NCBI RefSeq assembly: GCF_000196655.1
Contig: NC_014254.1
Coordinates: 1-64,000 of the forward strand
Direction of reading: 5' to 3'
Origin: Methanohalobium evestigatum Z-7303
GTDB lineage: Archaea; Halobacteriota; Methanosarcinia; Methanosarcinales; Methanosarcinaceae
Length of the DNA: 64,000 bases
Within the stretch, counting starts at the first letter, position 1. The number at the start of each line of letters is the position of its first letter. The translations under genes were made by a program, and so were the position numbers. Below are positions 29,076-39,083 of the stretch, in pieces. The notes under the pieces were generated by a model. It searched no databases, was not told the origin of the DNA, and saw only the letters and a program-made list of their open reading frames with translations.

Positions 29076-30905
29076 TCACTCGACTGTAACGCTTTTTGCA
29101 AGGTTTCTGGGTTTGTCTATAGAACAACCTTTAGCCAGTGCTGTATAATATGCGAGTAACTGCAGGACAATATTTGACAGTATAGGTGATAATAGTTCGT
29201 CGGTCTTTGGTATTCTCAGGACAAGGTCCACGTATTTTTCGATTTCATTATCGTCTTCTTCAGCGACTGCTATTACCGTCGCGTTCCTGGCTTTGACTTC
29301 CATTATATTGCTGATTATCTTATCATAAGTATGTCCTGATGTGGCGATTGCTACCACCGGTGTATCTTCTGTGATAAGTGCCAGTGGTCCGTGTTTCAAT
29401 TCACCGGCAGCATAACCTTCCGCATGTATGTAAGAAATTTCTTTCAGTTTGAGAGCGCCTTCAAGAGCCACGGGATAGTTCATGTATCTCCCGATGAAAA
29501 AATAATCCGAAACCTCGGAAAACTGTTTGGCGTATTTGCGGACTGTGTCTTTTGCGTTCAGTATCCGCTGTATATTTCCCGGTAATTTTTTTAGCGCTTT
29601 GATGAAATTCCTGGATTCTTCTATATCGATGTTTCTCCTGATTCTTGCAAAATGTACTGCCAGCAGATATAATATGGTTAATTGTGAAGTGAACGTCTTG
29701 GTTGCAGCGACTCCTAGTTCAGGTCCCGCTTTGATGTACATCACATCGTCTGCATCGCGTGTGATGGAACTCCCCATTACGTTCGTGATGGCGAGCGTCC
29801 TGCAGCCCGATGATTTCAAACTCTGCAGTGCTGCTATTGTATCGGCGGTTTCTCCCGATTGACTGATGGCTATGCTCAGGACGTCGTCGCTGTCGCAAAA
29901 CACTGGGTACCTGTACCGGTATTCTGAACCCGTGTCGATGTTGGTGTGGATACCTGCAAGCTGTTCGAAAAGGTATTTGGCGATCAACCCGGCGTTGTAT
30001 GACGTTCCGCAGGCGATTAGTTCTATACGGGTAAGGTTTCGTATCTGTTTCTTGGTCAGGTTCAGTTCCTCAAGGTTTATGGAACCGTCAAGTTCAGACA
30101 ATTTCCCTGCGAATGTATTGTAAACCGATTTTGTCTGTTCATGGATTTCTTTCAGCATGAAATGTTCATAACCGGCTTTCTCGGCATCCTCTAAATCCCA
30201 TTCAACTCGTTGTTTCTTTTTCTGTATAGGGTTGCCTTCAAGGTCAAAGAACTGTACTTCGTTTTGTTGCACCTGTGCGATCTCAAGGTCTTCCAGAAAC
30301 ACCACGTCTTTTGTGTGTTTCAAAAAAGCTGTTATATCGGATGCTGCGAAATTGCATCCGTTACCCAGTCCAACGACCAGTGGACTGTTTTTCTTGCCGG
30401 TTATTATTATATCAGGCATGTCATCACAGACTGCTGCGACTGCGTATGACCCGTCCAGTCGTTTCAAGGTATTCTGGAACGCTGTATGGAAATCATCATT
30501 TTGTTGATAGTAAGAATTCAGCAGGTGAGCGATGACTTCTGTATCAGTTTCGGATCTGAATTCGTAGCCAGCTTCGATGAGTTCTTCTTTGAGCTGTTGA
30601 TAATTCTCGATTATACCGTTGTGTACGATTGAGATGTTGCCTGAAAGGTGGGGATGTGCGTTTTGTTTGGTGGGCTGGCCGTGGGTCGCCCATCGAGTGT
30701 GTCCGATCCCTGTATACCCGTCGATGTCTACCGGCAATATTGTTTCAAGGTCTGCAATTTTACCGGGTGATTTGTAGGTGTCAAGTGAACTGTTCAGGAT
30801 GGTGATACCCACGGAATCATAGCCGCGGTACTCCAGTTTTTTCAATGAGTCTATCAATTCCTGTTTAGCTGGATTAACCCCCACATAGCCTACTATACCG
30901 CACAT
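29076..30905 (-). CDS. glmS: Glutamine-fructose-6-phosphate aminotransferase
   Basis: 609 aa, the expected length. The N-terminal Ntn glutaminase begins MCGIVGYVG (nucleophile Cys2) with YRGYDSVG, GHTRWATHG and HNGIIENY. Two SIS domains bind the sugar phosphate (IACGTSYNAG, SQSGETADT, LKEISYIHAEGYAAGELKHGP). It catalyses the first committed step to UDP-GlcNAc and supplies glmM directly downstream. The ATG at 30905 lies ~35 bp after the second glmU-like gene. Confidence 0.97.
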   Translation of the reverse strand: MCGIVGYVGVNPAKQELIDSLKKLEYRGYDSVGITILNSSLDTYKSPGKIADLETILPVDIDGYTGIGHTRWATHGQPTKQNAHPHLSGNISIVHNGIIENYQQLKEELIEAGYEFRSETDTEVIAHLLNSYYQQNDDFHTAFQNTLKRLDGSYAVAAVCDDMPDIIITGKKNSPLVVGLGNGCNFAASDITAFLKHTKDVVFLEDLEIAQVQQNEVQFFDLEGNPIQKKKQRVEWDLEDAEKAGYEHFMLKEIHEQTKSVYNTFAGKLSELDGSINLEELNLTKKQIRNLTRIELIACGTSYNAGLIAKYLFEQLAGIHTNIDTGSEYRYRYPVFCDSDDVLSIAISQSGETADTIAALQSLKSSGCRTLAITNVMGSSITRDADDVMYIKAGPELGVAATKTFTSQLTILYLLAVHFARIRRNIDIEESRNFIKALKKLPGNIQRILNAKDTVRKYAKQFSEVSDYFFIGRYMNYPVALEGALKLKEISYIHAEGYAAGELKHGPLALITEDTPVVAIATSGHTYDKIISNIMEVKARNATVIAVAEEDDNEIEKYVDLVLRIPKTDELLSPILSNIVLQLLAYYTALAKGCSIDKPRNLAKSVTVE

Positions 30906-30942
30906 GTTATTCCTTTGGTATCGATTTATATCATTAATGTCA

Positions 30943-32157
30943 TTATATCACGATTGAACTTTTTTCCAGTCTCTCTTGCACTACATTTCCGGATTCTACC
31001 CTGCAATCCGTGCCTATTAAAGTACCGGCTTTGACCAGTACATTATCTCTGATTAGATTATCGTCTCCTATTATCGTACCTAACCTGTCAGCTTTGTGCA
31101 ACATTCCTTTTATCTCGATTTTTAAGCTATCTTTCTCTTCAGTAATAAAATGTGTGCCTATAGTGTTATTGTTGCCGATGACAGAGTTTGATAGGTAGCT
31201 GTGTGTGCTGATTCTGGTATCGTTCATTACGATGGCGTTTTGCAGGTGCGTGAACGATTCAACGGATGAATTGTGGCCTATTGTTGTAGACGGCAGGATT
31301 ACAGCGTTGGGTCCGATTTCGCAGTTGTCACCGATAATCACGGGTCCTATGATGTAGCATCCGGACCTTATAGTGGTGTTTTCTCCTATCTCTACATCAC
31401 CTTTTATTACCGCACCGTCTTCGATATCGCCTTTCCTCTTGAAATCTTCGTATTCACCAAGCACGATTGAATTTGCAGTCAGGAGGTCCCATGCGAATAT
31501 CGCGTCGATCCACCGGGATTTGGTGTTGACGTTTGTCACCTGGTAGCCGTAGTCAATCATCAGCTGGAGAGTATCGGTGATCGCGTATTCACCCTTTTCA
31601 GAAATCGGTGTCTGTTTGATGATCTGGAAAATATTCGGGGTGAACAGGTATATCCCGGTGTTTACAAGGTTGCTGATTTTTTCCTCAGGTTTCTCCACGA
31701 TTTTTTCTATCTTCTTGTTGTCTGTGATGACAACCCCGTAATTGCTGGTGTTTTTCATCTTCTGGGTCAAAACGGAAGCATCACCTTCAGCGTCTTCTAT
31801 CAGGTCTGATATGGTTTCGGGTTCCACGACATTGTCGCCATTTAGTACCAGGAACTGGTTTTCATCTTTTACATGTTCCTGGGTCTGCAGGAGTGCATGG
31901 GCGGTACCAAGCTGTGCGCTCTGGTGGATGTAGGTGATGTTGACTCCAAAGTCCTTGCCGTCTTCAAAATGGTCCATTATCCTTTCTTTCTCGTAATCCA
32001 CTATCAGGATAATGTCTGTTATACTGCATTTTTCCAGTGATTCGATGATGTGTTCCAGGACAGGTTTATTTGCCACTGGCAACATCACTTTGGATTTGGT
32101 TAATGTAAGGGGTCGACATCTTGAACCCTCTCCCGCTGCAAGTATGACTGCTTTCAT
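30943..32157 (-). CDS. Second GlmU-like nucleotidyltransferase/acyltransferase paralogue
   Basis: 404 aa with the same two-domain plan as the gene at 26487: LAAGEGSRCRPLTLTKSKVM and LNGDNVVEPE, then hexapeptide turns from ~250 (IKGDVEIGENTTIRSG). It differs at key places. LTYSCPKVM becomes LTLTKSKVM, and the C-terminal segment lacks the NLRHDD hairpin, so it may use another sugar or have lost acetylation. It is the first gene of the minus-strand glm cluster. Substrate not resolvable from sequence alone. Confidence 0.85.
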   Translation of the reverse strand: MKAVILAAGEGSRCRPLTLTKSKVMLPVANKPVLEHIIESLEKCSITDIILIVDYEKERIMDHFEDGKDFGVNITYIHQSAQLGTAHALLQTQEHVKDENQFLVLNGDNVVEPETISDLIEDAEGDASVLTQKMKNTSNYGVVITDNKKIEKIVEKPEEKISNLVNTGIYLFTPNIFQIIKQTPISEKGEYAITDTLQLMIDYGYQVTNVNTKSRWIDAIFAWDLLTANSIVLGEYEDFKRKGDIEDGAVIKGDVEIGENTTIRSGCYIIGPVIIGDNCEIGPNAVILPSTTIGHNSSVESFTHLQNAIVMNDTRISTHSYLSNSVIGNNNTIGTHFITEEKDSLKIEIKGMLHKADRLGTIIGDDNLIRDNVLVKAGTLIGTDCRVESGNVVQERLEKSSIVI

Positions 32158-32380
32158 TATTACACTCTTAATATTCGTTTTTTGATAAATAAATGTTTAT
32201 TGTTGGTTTTAATATTTTTTGTTTTGGTTTTTTTATTTGTTAGGTTTGTGTTTTTATATTTTATAACAATGTTTCATGTGATTTTATTTTTTGTATTTGA
32301 GATAAATTATATCAGGTGATATTTTGGTGGATGATAAAGAACATCTAATAAAGGATGAGGATTTTCTTAAATGGATAAGA

Positions 32381-33650
32381 GTCAGCTACTAACCACTGAA
32401 GTGGTTAGCTTGTCCTTCCATATCTTAACTTCGACTAACAGAAGCTAAGCGGAGGACATTAGGGAGGCTGACGGCTCCCCTGTGTGCTATGTTCTTCGAA
32501 GCATTGTAGTCAGCGTTCTCTCTATGACCGCATCTCTTACACTTGAAGTTAGCCTGTTTCTGACGGTTATTTTTATCGATGTACCCGCACTCAGAACACT
32601 GCTGCGAAGTATACATCGGGTTGATAATCACGACAGGTACACCTTCAAGTTTGGCTTTGTATAATATGAAATCGGTCAATTCAGAGAACGCCCATTTACC
32701 TAACCTATCTTTCTGCGCTTTAGTAACCGTAGCCGCCGGGCGAAAACCGTTGAGGTTTTCCAGTGCTATAGACCGGGACGTGTCTTTAGCGCGTTCAACC
32801 AACTGTTTGGCAACCCGATGGTTCAAATCACGTTTGAACCGGCGTTCCTTTTTGGATAATTTCTTGAGGTGCTTCTTGGCTGACCAAGTTCCTTTAGATT
32901 GTAATCTTGATTTCAGACTGGTATATCGTTCTCGTATTTCATCTGCTTTTGTGCCTTTGTAAACTTCGTTATCAGAAGTGGTTGCTATATTGACTACGCC
33001 AAGGTCTACACCCATAACATCTTCGTAACATTTGACTTCATTTTCAGCCACTTCCATTACAAGCATCATGTAAAAGTTGCCATCTTCGTAAATCAGGTCT
33101 GTTTGACCTCGGATTTTACTTATGTCAAAAGGTCGAAAATCACCATAAGATATTCCTATCTTCTCACGACCATCCAGTGTAAGTATAGAAACCATATCGT
33201 TTCCCTTGAACGACAGTACCCTCTGGTCGTAGACCACTGCTCCTTTTCTATCGAATTTGTGCATGGTTTTTCTGTCGTTGCTGTAGCTTTCAGCTACTTT
33301 ACCGATTGCCCTGACAGTCAATTGAGCAGACAGAGTGAATTTTTGCCTGATGTCATAATAAGTCAGTTTCTGAATCCCGGTTTTACCAAATTTCTTGTTG
33401 TGCCATGCAATCTCAGAAGCATAGTTGCAGGCCTCATTGAAAGTTTGCATGGTTGTCAATAGTTTATCGCGTTGTTCTCTATCGGGATTCAGTTTAACTT
33501 TCAATGTCAGGTACATGCTATTTACAAATATGTCATATACATATAAAATAATTATGAAACAGAGATGTTACTGCTGGTCATTAATGGTTTATTTAATAGT
33601 TAGACGCATTCCTCCAACAGTTAAAACTGTTGGCTTCCTGCTCCATTTCT
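32381..33650 (-). mobile_element. TnpB-only transposon (IS1341 type), second family
   Basis: It is bracketed by the two halves of the PH-like gene, which fixes its limits to within a few bases. The right end (low coordinates) has the hairpin CTAACCACT/AGTGGTTAG at ~32388-32408. The left end has CCAACAGTT/AACTGTTGG at ~33613-33633. Neither shares the GTCTTTAGC loop of the other TnpB family here. No tnpA. Confidence 0.75.
32425..33516 (-). CDS. tnpB: TnpB RNA-guided nuclease, canonical zinc-ribbon type
   Basis: 363 aa and apparently intact. RuvC residues are Asp171 (MGVDLGVVN), Glu253 (ALENLNG) and Asp336 (NADYNASKN). Zinc-ribbon cysteines are 307, 310, 326 and 329 (CSECGYIDK, CKRCGHREN). The N-terminal wedge domain begins MYLTLKVKLNPDREQ. 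In this family TnpB cuts DNA next to a short TAM using a guide read from the element right end. It contrasts with the two cysteine-less TnpBs in this window. Confidence 0.95.
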   Translation of the reverse strand: MYLTLKVKLNPDREQRDKLLTTMQTFNEACNYASEIAWHNKKFGKTGIQKLTYYDIRQKFTLSAQLTVRAIGKVAESYSNDRKTMHKFDRKGAVVYDQRVLSFKGNDMVSILTLDGREKIGISYGDFRPFDISKIRGQTDLIYEDGNFYMMLVMEVAENEVKCYEDVMGVDLGVVNIATTSDNEVYKGTKADEIRERYTSLKSRLQSKGTWSAKKHLKKLSKKERRFKRDLNHRVAKQLVERAKDTSRSIALENLNGFRPAATVTKAQKDRLGKWAFSELTDFILYKAKLEGVPVVIINPMYTSQQCSECGYIDKNNRQKQANFKCKRCGHRENADYNASKNIAHRGAVSLPNVLRLASVSRS

Positions 33651-34058
33651 CGTGAAGAACAAAATTTCTATGTAACAAATAAAAGATTACTTTTTTCAGA
33701 TAGCAAGAATAAAGCCTTTAGAGATATAAAATTGGATAAGATCGTATCTATCGACTGGAGTATGCAACGGAATGGAGCATATCTTGTTTTGGGTATATTA
33801 TTTGTATTGGTTGGAGGAGTTTTTTATCAGTTATATCGCATGGATGCATATTCTGATCCTATTTTTTCGATACCAATGTTTGTATTAGGAGGAATTTTGA
33901 TTGTTTATTATTTTTTCTCTGGAGCTTTTGTTGTTAACCTTAGTGCTGGAAATAAAGATTACAGGTATAAAATTGATGGTTCCCATGCTAAAGGGGAGAT
34001 AGCGGATTTCTTCAGAACAGTTAGAGATGCAGAAGAATATTACAAAAATGAAAAGTAA

Positions 34059-34648
34059 GATTTTTATTTTCTAACCTTTTGAAAGAGTAGCAGTCAGGAT
34101 TGATGATTGTCTAGTTATTCTAATTTGAGTCGATAATCGATATTTTATCCAAATCTGGATGGTTACAGAGATGTTGTATCTCGTTCCACTATTATATATA
34201 TCGATGAACAGGTATTTGCAATTGTTAAAGAAATCTGTTATTTTCGATGTTTGTTGTCACACAGAAAATTGATGTACATTAATTAAAACAAGTGCTGTTA
34301 ACATTTTTAATTATTTACTATAGAGTTTTGTTGTTGTTAGGGGTGATTGGTGTTGTATTTTTTTGTTGCAGGTTTTCTATGTATTTTCTTGGTATTAAAT
34401 TTGTAAATCGACATCAAGAAATTTCATGTTTTAAAAGATATTTATACACAGAATATTGAAATTCGAGGTTGGATGAATAACTGGATGTATTTGGATACTT
34501 CGGATTTGCTATATACAATATATTATAATGGATTTAGACAGATAAGCGTCAAAATAACAATTAATCATCCGTTTTTTGTTTGTTGTATCTACGTTTGGGA
34601 GTAAATTTTTGAAAACATTTATTTATTCTTTTGACTTTTCCATAGGAC
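34059..34648. other. Gene-free upstream region of the glycan locus
   Basis: About 590 AT-rich bases between the PH-like gene and the epimerase. I see no coding sequence, transposon end or strong hairpin. The last ~50 bases presumably hold the epimerase promoter. Confidence 0.4.
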
Positions 34649-35536
34649 ATGATGAATATTTTAGTCACCGGTGGAGCAGGGTTTATAGGTTCGCATATTG
34701 CCGAGTATTTCCTGTCAGAAGGTCATAATGTCCGGATAGTTGATAACTTAAGTTCAGGGTATCAGGAGAATATACCAGAAAGTGCGGAGTTTGTTAATGA
34801 GGATATCTATAGTGTATCTCCAGATGTATTTGAAGGAGTAGATTATGTGTTCCATGAAGCTGCGCTGGTCTCTGTACCTGTAAGCTGTCAGCAGCCGGAA
34901 GAAGCATTCAGGATAAATACTCTGGGTACCATGAACGTTTTGCAGAATTCTCTGGATGCAGGTGTGGAGAAAGTAGTGCTTGCATCCTCAGCTGCGGTTT
35001 ATGGCAACAATCCGATTTTACCGAAGATGGAGGACATGCTTCCTGAACCTGCTTCTCCGTATGCTATCTCAAAGATGGACTGTGAGTACCTGGCCGGCAT
35101 GTTCCATGATAAAGGTTTAAGAACTACCTGTCTGAGGTATTTCAATGTCTATGGTCCGCGTCAGGATCCGAATTCTCCCTATGCTGCAGTGATACCTATA
35201 TTCATGAAAAGAGCGAAAGAAGGTAAAGACCTGGTTATTTATGGTGATGGTACACAGACCAGGGATTTTGTGAATATACAGGATGTAGTAAGAGCCAATG
35301 TAGCTGCCATGGATAACGGAGATGGAGATGTCTTCAATGTAGCTACTGGTACCAGTGTGAGTGTTCAGGAGATCGCCGAAACCATAATCGAGATTACAGG
35401 CTCATCCAGTGATATCGTGTATGAAGAAGAAAGAGAAGGAGACATCAAGGATTCTGTGGCTGATGTATCAAAGATTTCAGGTTGGTGGGAATCTAAAGTA
35501 GATTTAGAGGAAGGGTTGAAAAATTTTGATGGTTAA
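34649..35536 (+). CDS. NAD-dependent nucleotide-sugar epimerase/dehydratase
   Basis: 295-aa extended short-chain dehydrogenase of the UDP-glucose 4-epimerase group. The NAD-binding GGAGFIGS is at residues 8-15, the Ser of LASSAAVYG near 113, and the catalytic Tyr138 and Lys142 in SPYAISK. RYFNVYGPRQDP follows, the usual substrate-side motif. It probably makes a UDP-sugar such as UDP-Gal or UDP-GalNAc for surface glycans; exact substrate unknown. It opens the plus-strand half of the glycan locus. Confidence 0.92.
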   Translation: MMNILVTGGAGFIGSHIAEYFLSEGHNVRIVDNLSSGYQENIPESAEFVNEDIYSVSPDVFEGVDYVFHEAALVSVPVSCQQPEEAFRINTLGTMNVLQNSLDAGVEKVVLASSAAVYGNNPILPKMEDMLPEPASPYAISKMDCEYLAGMFHDKGLRTTCLRYFNVYGPRQDPNSPYAAVIPIFMKRAKEGKDLVIYGDGTQTRDFVNIQDVVRANVAAMDNGDGDVFNVATGTSVSVQEIAETIIEITGSSSDIVYEEEREGDIKDSVADVSKISGWWESKVDLEEGLKNFDG

Positions 35537-35635
35537 ATCCTAACCTTTTTATATTTCATCACTATGAGTTATATGTGTATAATTTTTATTTGTATATGGA
35601 TATAAATACATAACAAAATCCGGGGATTATGTAAA

Positions 35636-36526
35636 ATGACATTTACCATAGCTGCCATGCCTGCTTACAATGAAGCGAATACGATAGGTGAAGTGATTCA
35701 TGGGTGTCAGAAGTATGTAGATAAAGTAGTTGTAGTGGATGATGGTAGCGTAGATGACACAATTAAAATCGCTGAGTCATTAGGTGCATATGTAGTTAGA
35801 CATCCTCAAAATGAAGGGTATGGTGCATCACTTAGAGATTGTTTTAAAACTGCTCTGAAACTTGATGCCGACATGATGGTGATAATCGATTCTGATGGTC
35901 AGCATGACCCGGATGAAATTACTCATGTATTAGAACCTCTGGATAGAGGAATTAACGTTGCTATCGGGTCTAGGTTTATCAATGGTAATGGAGATGATGT
36001 ACCTGCATACCGTAAAGTAGGTATGAAGGTTCTGGACGTAGCTACTAATTTTGTAGGTGGTATCAATGTATCAGATACTCAATGTGGGTTCCGTGCTTAT
36101 GATAAAGAGGCGATAAAAAATATAGACATCAAAGGCGATGACATGTCTGCAGGTTCTGAAATCCTGCTTGAGGTGGGTAATAATAAACTAAGTTATGAAG
36201 AAGTTGAAGTACACTGCAGGTATGATATAGATGACACCTCTACCCAGAACCCGGTAAGACACGGAACAATGGCACTTGTACAGATTCTAAAAGATATGGA
36301 GTTCAGGAGACCATTATATTATTTTACAGCACCAGGACTTCTCATGGGTTTAGTAGGAGTTTTTCTGGGATTGAGTTTTCTTCAGGATTTCTATCATGGG
36401 GACAGTTTGAGTTTTGGTCCTACATTGTTAATGATATTACTAACTCTGGTTGGAACTTTCATGGCATTTACAGGAATAATTTTGCATGCCATGTCGAAGT
36501 TAATAAGGGAAACTAAGCGTTTATGA
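35636..36526 (+). CDS. GT2 glycosyltransferase, dolichyl-phosphate-sugar synthase-like
   Basis: 296 aa. The GT-A domain has PAYNEANTIGEVI, VVDDGSVDDT and the metal-binding IDSDGQHDPDEI, then GSRF and DTQCGFRAYDKEA. Two C-terminal membrane helices lie at ~230-250 and ~262-285. Similar archaeal proteins charge dolichyl phosphate with a sugar for N-glycosylation (AglD/DPM1 group). The start ATG 35636 follows a GGGGA run. Base composition is still close to the housekeeping genes, unlike the AT-rich genes after it. Confidence 0.9.
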   Translation: MTFTIAAMPAYNEANTIGEVIHGCQKYVDKVVVVDDGSVDDTIKIAESLGAYVVRHPQNEGYGASLRDCFKTALKLDADMMVIIDSDGQHDPDEITHVLEPLDRGINVAIGSRFINGNGDDVPAYRKVGMKVLDVATNFVGGINVSDTQCGFRAYDKEAIKNIDIKGDDMSAGSEILLEVGNNKLSYEEVEVHCRYDIDDTSTQNPVRHGTMALVQILKDMEFRRPLYYFTAPGLLMGLVGVFLGLSFLQDFYHGDSLSFGPTLLMILLTLVGTFMAFTGIILHAMSKLIRETKRL

Positions 36527-36547
36527 ATTAAATAAAGAGGTATTTTA

Positions 36548-37519
36548 TTGGATTACCCATTTGTATCTATTGTTGTTGGAACTAGAAACGAAGAAAAATA
36601 TATAGCAGAATGCATCAACTCATTGTTGAATCTTAATTACCCAAAAGACTCTTTTGAAATTTTGATAGTAGATGGTATGTCTACTGATAATACTCAAAAC
36701 ATTGTGAAAAATTATCCTGTAAATCTCTTGATTAATGAAAAAATAAACGTTGCATCCGCAAGGAATCTTGGAATAAAACACTCACAAGGTGATTTAATAG
36801 CCTTTACAGATGGAGATTGTAAAGTTAATAATCTTTGGTTAAAAACATTAGTTTATGAAATTCAAAATGCTCCTGAAGATGTAGCTTGTGTTGGGGGACC
36901 AAATTTAGTTATTGATAATGACCCTATTTTTGCAAGAGTGGTTGGATATGTTCAAGAAACTTTTTTGAGTTCAGGTGGGTCTGCACAGTGTCATAGTTAT
37001 TCTAAAAAACAATATGTTCAATCAATACCTAACTGTAATGCTCTATATAAAAAATCTATAATCAGAAATGTCGGTTTTTTTGACGAATATTTTAAAGTGG
37101 GTCAAGATGGAGATTTAAATTTTAGAATAAGCAAGATTGGCTATAGATTTTTGTATATTCCAGAAGCAAAAGTATGGCACCATAGAAGAGGTAATTTAAA
37201 ATCATTTTCTAAACAAATGTTTAAATATGGTTCTTGGATGGCTGAACTTTTTAAGAAACATCGAGATTTAGTAAGATGGTATGCATTAATACCTCCTATT
37301 GCTATTCTATTTTCATTGGTGTCTATTATAAGTTCAATTGTAAATCTTAATTTATTGTATATTTTTATATGTTTATTGTTTACTTATATTATTCTAATCT
37401 TATTAACCGCATTAAAAATTAGTTTTAAAATGAAATCTGTTTATGGTTTACTAACTGTTATTATTTTACCATTGCAGCACTTAATGTATGGATTAGGTAT
37501 GTTATCAAATATTTGTTAA
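36548..37519 (+). CDS. GT2 glycosyltransferase with membrane tail
   Basis: 323 aa. GT-A signatures are SIVVGTRNEEKYIAECI, VDGMSTDNT and the D-x-D-like FTDGDCKVN, with GQDGDLNFRIS as the acceptor-side ED/QD motif. Three hydrophobic helices fill the last ~90 residues. The start at 36548 is TTG, preceded by AAAGAGGT. The gene begins 22 bp after the previous one. From here to ~50.2 kb the sequence becomes strikingly AT-rich. Confidence 0.9.
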   Translation: MDYPFVSIVVGTRNEEKYIAECINSLLNLNYPKDSFEILIVDGMSTDNTQNIVKNYPVNLLINEKINVASARNLGIKHSQGDLIAFTDGDCKVNNLWLKTLVYEIQNAPEDVACVGGPNLVIDNDPIFARVVGYVQETFLSSGGSAQCHSYSKKQYVQSIPNCNALYKKSIIRNVGFFDEYFKVGQDGDLNFRISKIGYRFLYIPEAKVWHHRRGNLKSFSKQMFKYGSWMAELFKKHRDLVRWYALIPPIAILFSLVSIISSIVNLNLLYIFICLLFTYIILILLTALKISFKMKSVYGLLTVIILPLQHLMYGLGMLSNIC

Positions 37520-37668
37520 TTTAATTCGATAGTATGAATTATGTATCTATAAGTTTATGAAGAATGTTATTATGTTATTAATCAAGAGCTATAATATAAG
37601 GGTCAAAAATTATTCTTTTTATTTTGCTTTCATAAATAATTGTAATCATTTATAAATTATTAATCAGG

Positions 37669-39039
37669 TTGATAAATATGTATGAACGTATAATAAAAAA
37701 AATAATATACCCATTAATGGAACTTTATTTTGGCACACAGACATTATCTAATTTGGAAATATTGAAGGAAACTCAATGGTATAATTCAGAAGAAATAAAA
37801 AAGTTACAAAACGAAAGACTTCAAAGAATTATCACTCATGCATATTATAATGTACCTTACTATAATAAATTGTTTAAGGATTTAAATTTAAAACCTTCTG
37901 ATATAAAAACAACTGATGATTTAGTAAAACTTCCAATATTAACAAAAGAAGATATAAAAAACAATTTTGATGATTTAATAGCTAAAAACATCCCAAGAAA
38001 GAAATTGTTATTTACGAATACTGGGGGATCTACAGGTGTTCCATTATATTTTGTAAGAGATAAGGCATCCATGGGTCATATAAGAGCTGCTCAGTACCGA
38101 TTTTTTGAATGGGCCAATTTAAACTTTTTTGGAGACAAATGGGTTTGTTTAACATCTTCACTATATGACGATGAATTATTTAAACAATTACAGGCAAAAT
38201 TATATTTAAAATTACTTCGCCAAAAAAGGTTAGGAACATTTGGAGCAAATGATAAAATATTCCAAAGATATGTTAATATAATAAAAAAATTCAAACCAAA
38301 AGTAATTTATGGATACTCATCATCGCTATATGCTTTATCGAAATACCTTTATAGATATAACATAAATGATTTAAATTTAAAATCAATTATATCAGATTCT
38401 GAAACATTATATCCTCACTATCGGAAAATGATTGAAAAACAATTTAATTGTAAAGTATATGACCATTATGGTAGTAAAGAAGCAACCTATGCACAAGAAT
38501 GTGAAGAACACGATGGCTACCATATTGCGGCAGAAAATGTATTTTTAGAATTTTTAGATAGTAATGGGAAAAGAGTTAATGAGGGTAATTTTGGGAAAAT
38601 TTTTGTGACTGATTTTACGAATTTTGGAATGCCTCTTATACGCTATGAAAACGGTGATTTAGGAATTCCATCTAACAAAAAATGTCCATGCGGAAGAAGT
38701 TTACCATTAATGGAGTCAATTATGGGTAGAACAACCGAATCACTAGTTACAAGCAAAGGGGAAATATTACCAGTACATTTTATAACAATATTATTTGGAA
38801 AATTAAGTCAATACATAAAAAAATATCAAATTGTACAAAATTCTATAAATGAATTGGATATAAAAATTGTTCCAGAAGAAAATTATAATGATGAAATTAC
38901 CAAACAAATTAAAAACAGTTTAAAAGAATATTTTGATGAAGACTGCGTCATTAAATTTAATTTTGTTGAAGATATAGATGTACCAGAATCAGGAAAACAC
39001 AGGTTTATAATTTCAAATGTAATAGATGAATACCTATAA
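37669..39039 (+). CDS. CapK/PaaK-like adenylate-forming enzyme
   Basis: 456 aa of the phenylacetate-CoA-ligase-like ANL superfamily. FTNTGGSTGVPLYF is the ATP-binding P-loop near residue 115, KVYDHYGSKEA near 260, and RYENGDLG near 325. A cysteine pair CPCGR lies at the hinge. Members within polysaccharide loci (CapK type) are thought to activate acyl groups that decorate the glycan. The chemistry here is inferred from context. ATG 37678 (MYERII) is an alternative start. Confidence 0.85.
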   Translation: MINMYERIIKKIIYPLMELYFGTQTLSNLEILKETQWYNSEEIKKLQNERLQRIITHAYYNVPYYNKLFKDLNLKPSDIKTTDDLVKLPILTKEDIKNNFDDLIAKNIPRKKLLFTNTGGSTGVPLYFVRDKASMGHIRAAQYRFFEWANLNFFGDKWVCLTSSLYDDELFKQLQAKLYLKLLRQKRLGTFGANDKIFQRYVNIIKKFKPKVIYGYSSSLYALSKYLYRYNINDLNLKSIISDSETLYPHYRKMIEKQFNCKVYDHYGSKEATYAQECEEHDGYHIAAENVFLEFLDSNGKRVNEGNFGKIFVTDFTNFGMPLIRYENGDLGIPSNKKCPCGRSLPLMESIMGRTTESLVTSKGEILPVHFITILFGKLSQYIKKYQIVQNSINELDIKIVPEENYNDEITKQIKNSLKEYFDEDCVIKFNFVEDIDVPESGKHRFIISNVIDEYL

Positions 39040-39083
39040 GTAAAAAAACTTAATAGTTTACCTTTGCACAAAATTTACTAATT

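Larger units (their letters stand above)
32324..34058 (+). pseudogene. PH-like membrane protein gene split by a TnpB element
   Basis: The 5' fragment 32324-32380 has AGGTGAT, then TTG or GTG, and reads VDDKEHLIKDEDFLKWIR. The 3' fragment from 33651 reads in frame REEQNFYVTNKRLLFSD, then IKLDKIVSIDWS, two membrane helices (~55-75 and ~88-108 of the 3' part) and a C-terminal tail ending EEYYKNEK. Joining them across the transposon restores a ~155-aa protein of the bacterial-PH (DUF/YdbT-like) type. A shorter ORF starts at ATG 33630 inside transposon sequence, so an altered N-terminus might still be made. Confidence 0.75.
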
